From assembly GCA_018457135.1 (NCBI GenBank), contig JAGGDU010000089.1, positions 1 through 37,204 of the forward strand: a stretch of DNA of 37,204 nucleotides. Direction: 5' to 3'. Shown in pieces: positions 16,515 through 27,001 of the stretch. The notes beneath the pieces were generated by a model. It saw nothing but the letters and a program-made list of their open reading frames with translations, was not told where the DNA came from and ran no database searches. Position numbers and translations under genes: made by a program. Numbering within the stretch: the first letter of the stretch is position 1; each line of letters opens with the position of its first letter. The DNA comes from Trichodesmium erythraeum GBRTRLIN201 (GTDB lineage Bacteria > Cyanobacteriota > Cyanobacteriia > Cyanobacteriales > Microcoleaceae).

Positions 16515-19500
16515 TCAACCTGTATTTCGCATACCAGCAGCGATACCATTAAGAGTCAACAAAGCACCCCGTAATAACTCACTCTTACTATAACGAGAAT
16601 TAATTACACCAGGTGTACCTGTATCATGCTGACGCAGACGTTTCAGCAAAGCTACCTGCAACATACCCAGAGGAATAATAGTTGCATTACGTAATTGTAC
16701 AGAACGCTGTAAATCTGGATCTCCATCCAAAGGTCGTTGATGACCAGAAATTTGTAGCACTAAGTTCCGTGTTAGGTGATACTCAATAGTAATTTCTTCA
16801 AACAGTGTCTCAAAGCGTTCCCGGTCTTCTGGTTTGGATAATTCGCGCACATAATAATGAGCAATTTGCAAATCCACCTTAGCTAAAGTCATCTCCACTT
16901 TAGAAATCGCAGTAGTAAAGAAAGGCCACTTTACATAAAAGTATTGCAAAAGTTTTAGGTGTTCTTCTGGTTCTTTTTCCACAAACTCTTGTAAAGCAGT
17001 TCCCACACCATACCAAGCAGGTAAGAGAAAGCGACTTTGAGTCCAACTAAATACCCAAGGAATTGCCCTTAAACCAGAAATTGTTTTCTTCTTATCATTT
17101 TTCCGCCGAGCTGGACGGGAACTAATTTGTAGTTGACTAATTTCTGGCATTGGTGTAACTTGATAGAAAAATTCTACTAGATCTTCTTGTTCATAAATCA
17201 GATTTCGGTAATGGCTACGCGATCGCACTGCCAACTCCTCCATAATTTGATTCCAAGTTTCAATTTCATCAAACCCTGTATGTAGCAAACTAGCTTGAAT
17301 TACTGCAGTAGTAACATTTTCCAAGTTAAACATTGCTAAGTGAGGCAGAGAATATTTAGAGGCGAGCACCTCTCCTTGTTCAGTAATTTTAATCCGCCCA
17401 CTAATGCTTTTACCAGGTTGAGCCAAAATAGCTTTATAAGCTGGACCGCCACCACGTCCTACAGAACCACCGCGTCCATGAAAGATACGCAAAGCAATGC
17501 CATGCTCTTCCCCTACTTTGTATAAAGCTTTTTGAGCTTTATGAATTTCCCAGTTACTACTCAAAAACCCAGAATCTTTATTACTATCTGAGTAACCCAA
17601 CATCACCTCTTGCAAATAAGGAGCTTCGTTAACTAATTCATTAATTGGCTCTTTTGATAATTTATCATATCCACCAGCAAGCCCTGCACGATATAGGGAC
17701 AACTTAAATAAATCGTGCATTACCCTGGGAGCACTTCTCAAGTCTTCCACTGTCTCAAACAAAGGAACCACGTGAATGCTACTCGCACCAGTTGCCGGAT
17801 CATAAAGTCCTGCTTCTTGAGCTAACAACAACACTTCTAATAGATCGCTAACATCCCTACTCATACTAATAATATAGGTTTGGCAAATTTCTTCACCAAA
17901 CTCTAGCTGTAATTCTCGCAGCATTCGGAAAGTATTAATTATTTCGCAGGTTTTCTCAGAAAAAGGTAACTCTGTGGGAATTAAGGGGCGACGAGTAGGC
18001 AACTCTGTTGATAACCATTCAGTCCGCTCTGCCTCCGACATTTCTATATAAGATTTAGGCAGAATTTGTAAATATTCAGTAATCTCTTGGATCGCCGCTT
18101 CATGGACTGAAGACTCTTGACGAATATCTAGTCGTGCTAAGTTAAAACCAAAAATTTCTACTTGAGAGATTAGATTTTCTAAGTCACTACAGCTTAAACC
18201 AGTTTCTTTGAGGTTACGCTGAATTAGTTGTAATTCAGCTAGAAAATCAGCACTAGAGTGATAAATGCTTTTTGTTTCTTGATATTGAGAGAGAACTTGT
18301 TTTTGTCGTTGAGAAAGAACTTCTTTTTTTTGTCTTTGAACTTCATCACCATTATATAAACGCGCATTGCGATCGCGAGTATTTTCTAAACGCTTTTTGA
18401 TATAAGACAACTTCAAACGATAAGGTTCTTGCCGATAGCGAATTGCCCATTGATCGTAAACTTCTGACATCTGTATATGGTCACGGTCTAGAGAATCTAA
18501 CAATTCTGGTAACACATCACTCCAATGTAGAGATAAACTCAAAAGTTCTTTGAGGCGATCAATAGCATTAAGATATTTTTCTAATACTATCTGACGTTGG
18601 TAACAAGCTGTTTGCCAAGTCACTGCTGGTGTACAAAAAGGATTTCCATCACGGTCAGATCCTACCCAGGAACCAAATTTACAGAAATTGTAACTTGGTG
18701 GTTTCAGATAAGGAAAGGAACTATGTAAGGCTTGCTTAAACCTACGATGTAGTTCAGGAGTAGCATCAAATAAGACTTCGTTAAAATAATGAAGAGTAGT
18801 TTCTACTTCATCTAAGACACTAGGTTTAAATTGATGTAGTTCATCTGTACGCCACCATAAAAGAATTTCTTCTGTTAACTGTTCTTTGAGGGATTCTATT
18901 TTCCAAGATGACACTAAAGAATTTACTTGTTCTTCATCTACGTGTGATTCTGAAAGGCTTTCATTTACTTGATCGAGCTGTTGGAGAATTTTGGCGATAC
19001 GTCTTTGTTTTGTTCTAATTGTACGACGAACAATTTCCGTTGGGTGTGCTGTAAACACTAAACGGATATCTAAATTATTAATTAGTCGTTGAATTAATTG
19101 TGATGGTACATTGAGGGTCTGTAGGAGGGGAAATAAATAATGAAATGTACCCTCTCCCTCATGTTTAATTCTGTTATCGTTCCACACTGGTATACTCTCA
19201 ACCCGCAGCGAACGGGTATCATGATCTTTAGCTATATCATCTTTAGAGATTAGTTTTTCTAGACTGTTATTGTGAGAGTAAGCTAGTTGTTGAATTTTTT
19301 GTTCATAATGTTGTTCGACAATATTAATTAGCTGAAAATATAGAGCAAAAGCTCGAGCTGCCCGAATTGCATCTTTTAGTTCTAATTTTTCAATCAGTTG
19401 TTCAATTTCTGAACCTAGAAAGTCAGATGCTTGTCCTTCTGGAGAATGACCCGAGCGCATCTTCTGGAGTATATCTACCAATTCTTGGCCACACTCTTGT

Positions 19501-19631
19501 CTGAGCACTGATTCCCACAAATTTTCAACTATTTTGATTCGATTATGTAGAAACAGATCTGAAGCTGTCATTTTAGGATTTTTGAACCCTGGTTCTAGGG
19601 TTATTTCTTTTGAGTGTAGTAGTGAGCTCAT
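16515..19631 (-). CDS. ppc: phosphoenolpyruvate carboxylase
   Basis: Adds bicarbonate to phosphoenolpyruvate to give oxaloacetate, the main anaplerotic carbon fixation step in cyanobacteria. It acts in the cytosol as a homotetramer. All signature regions are present in 1038 residues: catalytic His196 in [55 protein letters not shown], the glycine-rich [14 protein letters not shown], and the C-terminal MRNTG that lines the allosteric/active region. No N-terminal plant-type phosphorylation motif is visible. The ATG at 19631 is well supported by an upstream AAGGAGGA ten bases away. The gene stands alone and converges with the serine-hydrolase-like gene. Confidence 0.98.
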   Translation of the reverse strand: MSSLLHSKEITLEPGFKNPKMTASDLFLHNRIKIVENLWESVLRQECGQELVDILQKMRSGHSPEGQASDFLGSEIEQLIEKLELKDAIRAARAFALYFQLINIVEQHYEQKIQQLAYSHNNSLEKLISKDDIAKDHDTRSLRVESIPVWNDNRIKHEGEGTFHYLFPLLQTLNVPSQLIQRLINNLDIRLVFTAHPTEIVRRTIRTKQRRIAKILQQLDQVNESLSESHVDEEQVNSLVSSWKIESLKEQLTEEILLWWRTDELHQFKPSVLDEVETTLHYFNEVLFDATPELHRRFKQALHSSFPYLKPPSYNFCKFGSWVGSDRDGNPFCTPAVTWQTACYQRQIVLEKYLNAIDRLKELLSLSLHWSDVLPELLDSLDRDHIQMSEVYDQWAIRYRQEPYRLKLSYIKKRLENTRDRNARLYNGDEVQRQKKEVLSQRQKQVLSQYQETKSIYHSSADFLAELQLIQRNLKETGLSCSDLENLISQVEIFGFNLARLDIRQESSVHEAAIQEITEYLQILPKSYIEMSEAERTEWLSTELPTRRPLIPTELPFSEKTCEIINTFRMLRELQLEFGEEICQTYIISMSRDVSDLLEVLLLAQEAGLYDPATGASSIHVVPLFETVEDLRSAPRVMHDLFKLSLYRAGLAGGYDKLSKEPINELVNEAPYLQEVMLGYSDSNKDSGFLSSNWEIHKAQKALYKVGEEHGIALRIFHGRGGSVGRGGGPAYKAILAQPGKSISGRIKITEQGEVLASKYSLPHLAMFNLENVTTAVIQASLLHTGFDEIETWNQIMEELAVRSRSHYRNLIYEQEDLVEFFYQVTPMPEISQLQISSRPARRKNDKKKTISGLRAIPWVFSWTQSRFLLPAWYGVGTALQEFVEKEPEEHLKLLQYFYVKWPFFTTAISKVEMTLAKVDLQIAHYYVRELSKPEDRERFETLFEEITIEYHLTRNLVLQISGHQRPLDGDPDLQRSVQLRNATIIPLGMLQVALLKRLRQHDTGTPGVINSRYSKSELLRGALLTLNGIAAGMRNTG

Positions 19632-19640
19632 ATTGACTGT

Positions 19641-19648
19641 TCCTCCTT
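19641..19648 (-). promoter_or_regulatory. strong ribosome-binding site of ppc
   Basis: AAGGAGGA on the minus strand, about ten bases before the ATG. It is unusually complete for this AT-rich genome and fixes the start of ppc. Confidence 0.75.
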
Positions 19649-20575
19649 AATCGGTAATATCAAAAAAATGTATTTTTTGATACTCTTATCTCCATGATTA
19701 TGGATTTAATAGTACCAATGTCTGAAAATAGCTTATACTAATAGGGTTTTTGTCTGCGTTTGTACAAATCTACAAACATATTAATAGAACAAAACTTAGT
19801 CAAAATATACAATCATACATGGAATAAAATCATACATGGAGTAAATAGGGGTGAGCGGCCACGAGTGATTCGCAACATCAAACACACCTACTTGATATAG
19901 TAGTTCTGCACAAGTCTTGTAGAAGTTACCGAGGAAAAACACTTTTACACTACATCACTCCGACAATTTTATCGTAGTTTGGTTCATGTTTTCATGATAT
20001 TTGAGTTATTCTTCCTACAGACATAGGATGCTAGAAACAAAAAGTCCTCTTGTACTTAGCACCATATTTCCCTACGGGATTTATTTTAGTGTGTTTCTTG
20101 ATTTCCGTTGTACTAAACTTACTCAAACTTACATAAGGCGTGATTGCATAAGTTTTGGAGCTGGCTTCCTGTTTCAAAGAATACCACTGACCGCAGTCTC
20201 TAACTTATCTACGACCTAGGCTTCAAATACCGAGGAAGCTCAAGCTACTTATTCACATAATTTTTGATCATTACTCATATTGTTACAATGTCACTATAAT
20301 ATGTGTAAGTTTAAACAAGTATAGTTAATTTTTATTGAGCTGTCAAGTCCCCCCCTTTTCTGGAGAGCGGTTTTCATGATTAGTAAACTACAGGAACGTC
20401 TTTATAAGGTTTTGCTTGTGACGATGTGGTTTATAAACCCGAAAAATGCTGTAAATATATTATGATAGCATGACGATGCTTTGAAATTCATCCAGTTTAA
20501 CAGGATGACAATTATTATGGTTTTACCTTTAGCTCAAAAAAAATTTACCTTGGACAAGATTAAAATTAAATACAA
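19649..20575. other. long intergenic region upstream of ppc
   Basis: About 0.9 kb without a gene I can support. A 72-codon + frame at 20001 has no recognisable protein character. The DNA from 19850 to 20230 is somewhat less AT-rich than its flanks. On the minus strand one frame reads DCGQWYSLKQEAS, which recalls C-termini of IS605-type TnpB proteins, but the match is too short to call. A run of seven C (20348-20354) is notable. Confidence 0.4.
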
Positions 20576-20809
20576 TTATAAATCTAATGGGTTTTTTTGG
20601 GGAAATTTAAGAATTGGTAGGCGATCGCCACGAAATATTTCCTCGCTATACAGGCCTATTTCTAATAATAACTCATTAATAGCTTTATTACTCAACAGAC
20701 CTAGTAAAACTGGACCAGTGGCCAAGGAGAGGACAAGCTCAGAGGAAATTTTCCAACTGGGGGTTGTAATTGTTGGATTTTCAGACGAATTTTCTCGAAA
20801 GGATGGCAT
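20576..20809 (-). CDS. small conserved-looking protein of unknown function, 77 residues
   Basis: The sequence has a charged N-terminus (MPSFRENSSENP), a central hydrophobic helix (ELVLSLATGPVLLGLLSNKAI) and a conserved-looking tail (EEIFRGDRLPILKFPQ). It resembles a group of short cyanobacterial proteins I have seen without assigned function; this is from memory. A GAGG ribosome-binding site about eight bases before the ATG supports the minus-strand start. The longer open frame on the opposite strand (20481-20858) lacks protein-like composition and is taken to be a shadow. The hydrophobic segment could be a membrane anchor or an amphipathic helix. Neighbours give no hint. Confidence 0.6.
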   Translation of the reverse strand: MPSFRENSSENPTITTPSWKISSELVLSLATGPVLLGLLSNKAINELLLEIGLYSEEIFRGDRLPILKFPQKNPLDL

Positions 20810-21241
20810 GGGTATTACCTCACTAAGTTGTAAACATAGTTTTTCACCTGAATTCTAGTATTTTAGCTAAATTGTCGAAAAGTTTCACAATAATTTTCAA
20901 TTTGCTTGGGACTTATGCCAAAACTGGTTATTATTTTAAATAAATACAAATTTTTATTAGACCTCTCCTAAAATAGTCAAACGCTCACTATAACTATCCT
21001 TTAAAAAGCAATCGCTAGTTTCCATAAGATAGTTAATTTTTCCATTAAAATCAGTATTATAGATACTTGCTATTAAAAACTATCCATAGAAGTAACTCTA
21101 TAAATTTTACTAATTTATCTGTACATTAAAGAGAAATTATTATTACAAAATTAATGCACCTATTCCTAAACTCACCAGACCACAAATATTTAGTTACTAT
21201 CTGTGCATATTTACTAGAATTTAGCTTCAATCTTTCTGGGG
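20810..21241. other. intergenic region
   Basis: AT-rich, with no gene or repeat that I can support. Confidence 0.4.
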
Positions 21242-21960
21242 CTAGTCCCGCATATTTTTAATAATCTCACTTATATCTTCTACAAATATTCTTTCTAATG
21301 CTAGCTCTTTATTTTCAGACTTTTCTTGATTGCTTAATTCTTCATTTTTAGGATTTTGTTTAAGTGTTTTTATTGCTAGTGATCCCATATAAGCTTTATC
21401 TCCGGTAATTTTTTGTCCTTCAACAATTTTTTTTGTTTTCATAAACAAAGATTATATTACTTTTTTTTCCTGGTTTTCCAGCTTCTATATCAACAATATA
21501 TTTACCTGAAAGCAACACAATTACCTAACTTTTTCTTGTATTACTTTTTTTTCCTTAATAATATTATTTTTTGTTTTTCTTATACCCTTAATTTTTCTAT
21601 GGTTTGCCCATAGCTATCTATCATTAACTTATATTTTTTTGAAACTTGCTAAAAATTTATTAACCACTAGGGTCACTAGAGTTTTTTTTACCTCTTATAA
21701 ATTTGCTAATAACAATTACCCAATTATTGGGCTGTAGTTATTAAAGATATCATTAGCAATAGTTTCACTGACTCCAAATTGAACTATTAGTAGTTAAAAT
21801 GTTGTCAAATTTATTAAATAAGTTAAGGTTAAAATAATTTGCTATGATGCTGATAATTTAGGTAGTCTATCACCACCTGCTCCAATAATTATTACCTTTT
21901 TGGTTGATGCTAACTCCTGCTTTTATTCCTGTCATTTTATTGCTTATTTTAATAATTTTT
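21242..21960 (-). pseudogene. second decayed IS5-type transposase
   Basis: On the minus strand the start region (about 21960-21720) reads TGIKAG, GAGGDRLPKLS, LTLTYLINLTTF and FGVSETIANDIFNNY in shifting frames: the helix-turn-helix part of IS5-type enzymes. The end (21242-21448) reads GDKAYMGSLAIKTLKQNPK and SENKELALERIFVEDISEIIKNMRD, the second Asp and final Glu regions. The middle, with the first catalytic Asp, is missing or unrecognisable. It is much more decayed than the copy at 9796-10640 and differs from it in sequence, so it was an independent insertion. Confidence 0.7.
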
Positions 21961-23065
21961 ATAGTTATTAATACTTAATTCCCCATAAACTTTGTGCTTC
22001 TTGAGAATGACTCTGAATATGCTCTAATATACTACTTATAATTTCCAGGCTAAAATAACATACTTTCTTACTATATCACGATATATTTATTTTTCGGAGA
22101 TATCTATTAAATAAAGTAGGGACATTTAATACAACATGCCTAAGTCCTACCCGAGTGGAAAGATAGATTGAAGTAAATCTTGAAAAAAAAGGAGGAGCGC
22201 CATGGTAAAGAACTGCTGTTTAGAGCCCCTGGATGAGTTCATAATCACCTACAGCTTTAGTGGAAATAGGAAGTAAAAATTAATATGGCAATTTGTGATG
22301 TTTCATACCAATTTTATTAAGCAGATAGTAGGATTAGAAGAAATAGTGATACTTAACATTTTCTGGTCAATGTATTAAAGCCAGAGTTCGGGACAATATA
22401 ATTACGTCGATACTCTAAAAATAGCTAGAACTCCTGCTGATTTAGGATTTAGACTTTTCTGAGGTCAAAAGCTTTGCCCGTCTATATTTAAGTGTTTTTT
22501 CTAGCTAAGGTGGTAGTTTTGGTCCCAATATCTAGTATGTAGATTAATAAACTGGTTGAGAAAAGTATTATAGTGGCGATAGCTATTACTGATGACCCAG
22601 GATTATCCTATTTATGATGTTGCTAACTGAGTTGTTTAAACTGAAAATAGAGCTGTTTATTATATGCATTGAGCACTATAAAGGATTTTAATACTATCGG
22701 TGCTTTGGGCAAAACATAAATTCAAAATAGTCTCAAACCCTTATATAATTAAGGTAATTTTTTTGAGATGTAATCAACTAATGCCATGATCTATCTTTTG
22801 TTTGAATCATTTTTAGTAATAGCGATGTATTCCCCCTAACCCAAAAGAGCAATTAATAGCATTTTTGCCGTGAAAAATATTAAAGTACTGCTATAGTACT
22901 ACAAATATAATCTCTGAAAAAAGCCTCTTTAAGAAGTTTCCAAACATCCACAAATACCTGTAAATTTTATGGGATTTATTGATAATTTTTTTGAATCCTG
23001 TTTGAATGATTTTTGATTTTATGTACTTTGAAATTTGCCTTTTATAATTTTTGTTTGTGCCTTCT
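21961..23065. other. long non-coding region
   Basis: About 1.1 kb broken by stops in all frames. One 24-codon frame (22202-22276) follows a strong GGAGG but has no recognisable relatives. The rest may be remnants of mobile DNA too decayed to name. Confidence 0.4.
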
Positions 23066-23869
23066 TTAGTGATACTTTTTTGAATCTGCGGGTAGTTCTG
23101 GTTGTAATGCAGTAGGACTTTTTAAAATAGATTTGTTAGTACGTAATATTACCTCATCATTAAATTGTTCTACTACCAACATTGGTACTGGTTTTGCCTT
23201 TTTATCCCAATCAATATGTACAATCTGACCTTGAATAGTAGGAGTCCAATTATCATGGTCATTATTAGGACTCAAATAGGTTTCTAAACAATCAATAATT
23301 TGATTAATAGTTTGATAACTTACCTGATTTGATAACTTTTTCAGTTTAATTGAGACCCGAAATAATACTCTTTTTATTTGGTTTTTACCTGTTTCTCCAG
23401 TCTTGTATTCTACCTCAAATATTGAATTAATTTTTTGATCATTCGGATTTCTTTTCTCTCCTGTTATACTTGAATTAGGCTGGAGTGCTATATTAATGTG
23501 CTGTTTTACTTTTTCCTTAATTTGGTTCACAATACCAAAGTTGAAAGCTTCCTCTTCCATCCGCATTCTTAAGCAATCTAAGTTAAATTCCCGAGAATGG
23601 ATTAGGTCAGGATTTTTTTCCATTTTGGCTATGGTTGCTAAAGCTAATTTATACTTTTGTTGGAGGTTTTTATTTCTAAATACTTCTAAGCTAAGTTTTT
23701 TATTAAATCCTTTGATTTTTGCTTTGTGAAAGATGCCCAAAATAATTAGTAATATTAATAGTAATCCAGATACACCCATCCAAACATATTCTATTTTGAG
23801 CAAATTTGGTTCTGGAGGTGGAGAAACTTGGGCTAATCTTGATTCCACGACAATAATAGGTGTTAACAT
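23066..23869 (-). CDS. single-pass membrane protein of unknown function, 267 residues
   Basis: The short N-terminal stretch (MLTPIIVVESRLAQVSPPPEP) is followed by one strong membrane helix (about residues 29-48, VWMGVSGLLLILLIILGIF) and a basic stop-transfer sequence (HKAKIKGFNKK). A cytosolic domain of about 215 residues follows. It begins with a helical region (EFNLDCLRMRMEEEAFNFGI) and continues as mixed alpha/beta with a basic stretch (KNQIKRVLFRVSIKLKKL). I recall similar proteins in other filamentous cyanobacteria but know no function. No upstream start codon exists in the same frame before a stop, so ATG 23869 is the likely start. It is monocistronic. Confidence 0.7.
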   Translation of the reverse strand: MLTPIIVVESRLAQVSPPPEPNLLKIEYVWMGVSGLLLILLIILGIFHKAKIKGFNKKLSLEVFRNKNLQQKYKLALATIAKMEKNPDLIHSREFNLDCLRMRMEEEAFNFGIVNQIKEKVKQHINIALQPNSSITGEKRNPNDQKINSIFEVEYKTGETGKNQIKRVLFRVSIKLKKLSNQVSYQTINQIIDCLETYLSPNNDHDNWTPTIQGQIVHIDWDKKAKPVPMLVVEQFNDEVILRTNKSILKSPTALQPELPADSKKYH

Positions 23870-24577
23870 AAACTCTACGAATAATTTAACGATGAATTTA
23901 CAGAAGTTTAAGCTTAAAAATCAGGGAGTTAATGTTTTGAGAATAAATACCTAATAATTATACTTGTAGATACAGCGGTTCGGTGTTGTCGGTGAGGTAC
24001 ACAAATGGCGGGCAAGATGCCTACACTACAATATTTTCAGCATTTACTTTGTACATTATTTGCTGGATCAGATGCTGTATTTGAAACTATTGATTCTCCT
24101 AAAAACTATAGGTTGGTTGAAAATAATTACTAAATAACTTATAATATATATACTTATATCAATTACCTTGATGGTCTAGTCTATGATATTAATTAATTCA
24201 GTGTAATCCTTGTATAAATTTTGTATTCTTATGGAAATTAAGAGGCTGAATTAAGTTATAAATTTTAACCAAGTTAATCAAAATACAAATATTTCTAAGA
24301 CTCTAATACCTCATAATTGAAAAACTATAATTTAAGCTATACCTCCATTAATTTCAGTGTAAAAATTAAGCTGATTTTTTAAGAGACTTTTAATATTTAA
24401 GCTACTATCTGTATATTTATAAATATACTGTTTAATATGAATAAAGAAAATATACAAATTGTGAAACGAAAGCTCTCAAGAAACATAAAAGTCTTTCTAT
24501 TGAATAAAATCTAGTAAAGTTGTATTGGTTATAACCTTATCTAAACTAAATATTCAAAATAATTCTTATTCCTAATT
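23870..24577. other. intergenic region upstream of dnaX
   Basis: About 0.7 kb without a supported gene. It contains copy B of a dispersed repeat at 23992-24022. A short + frame overlapping the start of the preceding gene is a shadow. Confidence 0.45.
23992..24022 (+). repeat. copy B of a dispersed short repeat
   Basis: GTGAGGTACACAAATGGCGG followed by GCAAGATGCCT resembles 3200-3230 over 31 bases. It is intergenic in both places. Confidence 0.5.
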
Positions 24578-26665
24578 GTGGCTTACGAACCTCTTCATCA
24601 TAAATATCGTCCTCAAACCTTTGCAGACTTAGTGGGTCAAGATGTGATTGCCCAAACTCTCACTAATGCCATCCATACCAAACGCATCGCCCCAGCATAT
24701 CTATTTACAGGACCTAGAGGCACAGGCAAAACCTCTAGTGCTCGGGTTTTGGCCAAATCTCTCAATTGTCTGTCCTATGACCACCCTACACCGAGTCCCT
24801 GTGGCACTTGTAATGTTTGTGTAGGAATTACAAAAGGGTCAACACTGGACGTTATAGAAATTGATGCTGCTAGCAATACTGGTGTGGACAACATTAGGGA
24901 ATTAATTGAAAGATCCCAGTTTGCACCTGTGCAGTGTCGCTATAAAGTATATGTGATAGATGAAGTCCACATGTTGTCTGTGTCTGCCTTCAATGCTTTA
25001 CTGAAAACTTTGGAGGAACCGCCAAAGGGAGTAGTATTTATCCTGGCTACTACAGATCCACAGAGAGTCTTAGCAACTATTATTTCCCGTTGCCAACGTT
25101 TTGACTTTCGCCGAATTCCTCTTGAAGCAATGGTCAAGCATTTACATCATATTGCTATTGAGGAAAAAATTGATATTACAACTGAAGCGATACAGATGAT
25201 AGCTCAAATTGCTCAGGGTGGGTTAAGAGATGCAGAGAGTTTGCTAGATCAGTTGAGTTTGTTGGCAGGAGAAATTACGGTTGAACGAGTTTGGGATCTG
25301 GTGGGGGCGGTGCCGGAACGAGATTTAATGGTACTGGTAGAAGCGATCGCTGCGGATAATTCCATAAAAGTATTGAAGTGCACTCGCCAAATTATGGATC
25401 GGGGTAAGGAACCAATTATTGTATTGCAAAATTTGGCAGGGTTTTACCGAGATTTATTGATAGCAAAAACAGCACCAACAAGTAAAAATTTAGTAGCCTT
25501 GACAAAACCTACTTGGGAAAAGCTTTGTCAATTTTCTCAAGACTGGGATATTGGAACTATTTTAGCTGGTCAAAAGCATTTACAAACATCGGAAGTACAA
25601 ATTAAAAATACTACTCAACCTCGTTTATGGTTGGAGGTAACTTTATTAGGGTTATTACCTTCTGCATTACCGAAATTTAACCAGTTGGAAAAACAAGAAA
25701 CTAGAGATATAAGTCAGAATGTTTCTGTTAAAAATACTTCCAAAAATTTATCACAACCCCTGACAAAAAAACCGATTTCTGAAAAACCAAAACAGCAAAT
25801 CTCAGAACCAAAAGAAGTTTCTAAAGAAGTTCCTATTGCTCCTAAAAGTGAAGATTTTTTTACTTCTTCAACTAATGATACAGCAAAAAAATCTTCGTCA
25901 GATTCATTAGAAACTGACAAGATTAAGAATGAATCAGAATTACAGAATATTTGGGAAAAAGTTCTAGCAGAAGTTAAACCACACAGTACACAAGCTTTAT
26001 TAAGTCAACAAGTCATATTATTAGGGTATAATAATGAACTGGCGCGTATTGGTATTAGCTCTAAGAATTTAGAGAAAATGGTTATTCATAAAATTCCTAA
26101 TATTGAAGCTGCGTTTGAGAAAATTTTTCAGACTTCGGTAAAAGTAAAAGTAGAGGTAAAAAATTCTCAACAAAAACAGCATAGTTTTCGTGAAAATATT
26201 TATCCGAATCATAGTCCAAGAGAAAGGCTAAACAGTAATAATAAGCTAAGGCAAGAAAACTCTAATTATGATGATAAAATTGCCGAAGATGAACCAGAAA
26301 ATTTCCCAGTTTCCTATCCGAGCAACTCCCAGAAAGAAAAGAAAACTACCCCAAATTTTTCTCTGCCTAATTCACCTTTGAATGATTTGGTAGAAAAGGA
26401 AAAATATCCTGAAGGAAAAAGAGATTCTGTGGCGATCGCTACTCGTCGGATAGTTAATTTTTTTAAGGGAGAAATAGTAGATATAAAATCAATTAAATTG
26501 CCAGATAAAATAGATCAAGCAGATAAAACTGATTTACCTGCAACATCTGAGTCTTCTGATTTATCTATTGATGTTCAGAGTCAAAAATCTAAAAATAGCC
26601 ATGTTGGTATAGATGAACCAGAAGAAAATGAAGGGGATAATTTTAATGATGATATTATATTTTAA
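24578..26665 (+). CDS. dnaX: DNA polymerase III gamma/tau subunit
   Basis: The clamp-loader ATPase opens and loads the beta clamp and links polymerases at the fork. In 695 residues one sees Walker A GPRGTGKT (45-52), a zinc site (Cys64, Cys75, Cys78, Cys81), Walker B VIDEVH (126-131), the ATTD sensor (157-160) and the SRC arginine-finger motif (170-172). After about residue 370 comes a long, low-complexity Ser/Lys/Glu-rich tail with a conserved patch around 450-530, probably the tau-type part. Translation starts at GTG (24578); the family N-terminus (AYEPLHHKYRPQTFADLVGQ) begins immediately after it, so this start is secure although no ribosome-binding site is visible. Synechocystis dnaX carries an intein; here the P-loop region is uninterrupted. 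Confidence 0.97.
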   Translation: MAYEPLHHKYRPQTFADLVGQDVIAQTLTNAIHTKRIAPAYLFTGPRGTGKTSSARVLAKSLNCLSYDHPTPSPCGTCNVCVGITKGSTLDVIEIDAASNTGVDNIRELIERSQFAPVQCRYKVYVIDEVHMLSVSAFNALLKTLEEPPKGVVFILATTDPQRVLATIISRCQRFDFRRIPLEAMVKHLHHIAIEEKIDITTEAIQMIAQIAQGGLRDAESLLDQLSLLAGEITVERVWDLVGAVPERDLMVLVEAIAADNSIKVLKCTRQIMDRGKEPIIVLQNLAGFYRDLLIAKTAPTSKNLVALTKPTWEKLCQFSQDWDIGTILAGQKHLQTSEVQIKNTTQPRLWLEVTLLGLLPSALPKFNQLEKQETRDISQNVSVKNTSKNLSQPLTKKPISEKPKQQISEPKEVSKEVPIAPKSEDFFTSSTNDTAKKSSSDSLETDKIKNESELQNIWEKVLAEVKPHSTQALLSQQVILLGYNNELARIGISSKNLEKMVIHKIPNIEAAFEKIFQTSVKVKVEVKNSQQKQHSFRENIYPNHSPRERLNSNNKLRQENSNYDDKIAEDEPENFPVSYPSNSQKEKKTTPNFSLPNSPLNDLVEKEKYPEGKRDSVAIATRRIVNFFKGEIVDIKSIKLPDKIDQADKTDLPATSESSDLSIDVQSQKSKNSHVGIDEPEENEGDNFNDDIIF

Positions 26666-27001
26666 TCTGATTATCCTCAATTAAATTAAGACTCAGTTTA
26701 TCAGTGGAGAATTTTTTGTTTTCTAGCCCATATTCAGCAGGTCAATTTGTAATTGAAAAAAAAGTAGATAACAATAATAATAATTATTATTTAGTATTTT
26801 AATTATGTCGGCTTACAGGACTTAGGCAATTATAATAATTGTAGTGGTTATCTGTGAAAAATGAGGAAATTATGTAGTTATAGAGCATATATAGGGGCAC
26901 TCCATAAGTTTTGGACTTACCTAATATAGATAAAAACTTCAATAAGCTATATAATAGTTTTCAGTTTATTAAAAATAATTATCAATAATTGTGAGAGAGC
27001 T
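26666..27001. other. intergenic region before the multicopper oxidase
   Basis: AT-rich with no gene. Related snippets (GGACTTAGG near 26818 and its approximate complement GGACTTACC near 26913) form a loose inverted pair that could bound a small decayed element. Confidence 0.35.

Noticed and set aside
20001-20219. 72-residue + strand protein, or a TnpB C-terminus on the minus strand
   Set aside because: The + frame has no protein-like pattern. The minus-strand resemblance (SLKQEAS) is too short and the catalytic part of TnpB is absent.
20481-20858. 125-residue + strand protein
   Set aside because: It overlaps the minus-strand small protein, which has a ribosome-binding site and better composition; taken as a shadow.
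22277-22700. A degraded transposase between the second IS5 remnant and the membrane protein
   Set aside because: I translated both strands and found no motif long enough to name a family.
24578-26665. Possible intein in dnaX, known from Synechocystis
   Set aside because: The clamp-loader domain is continuous with the normal spacing between Walker A, zinc site and Walker B.
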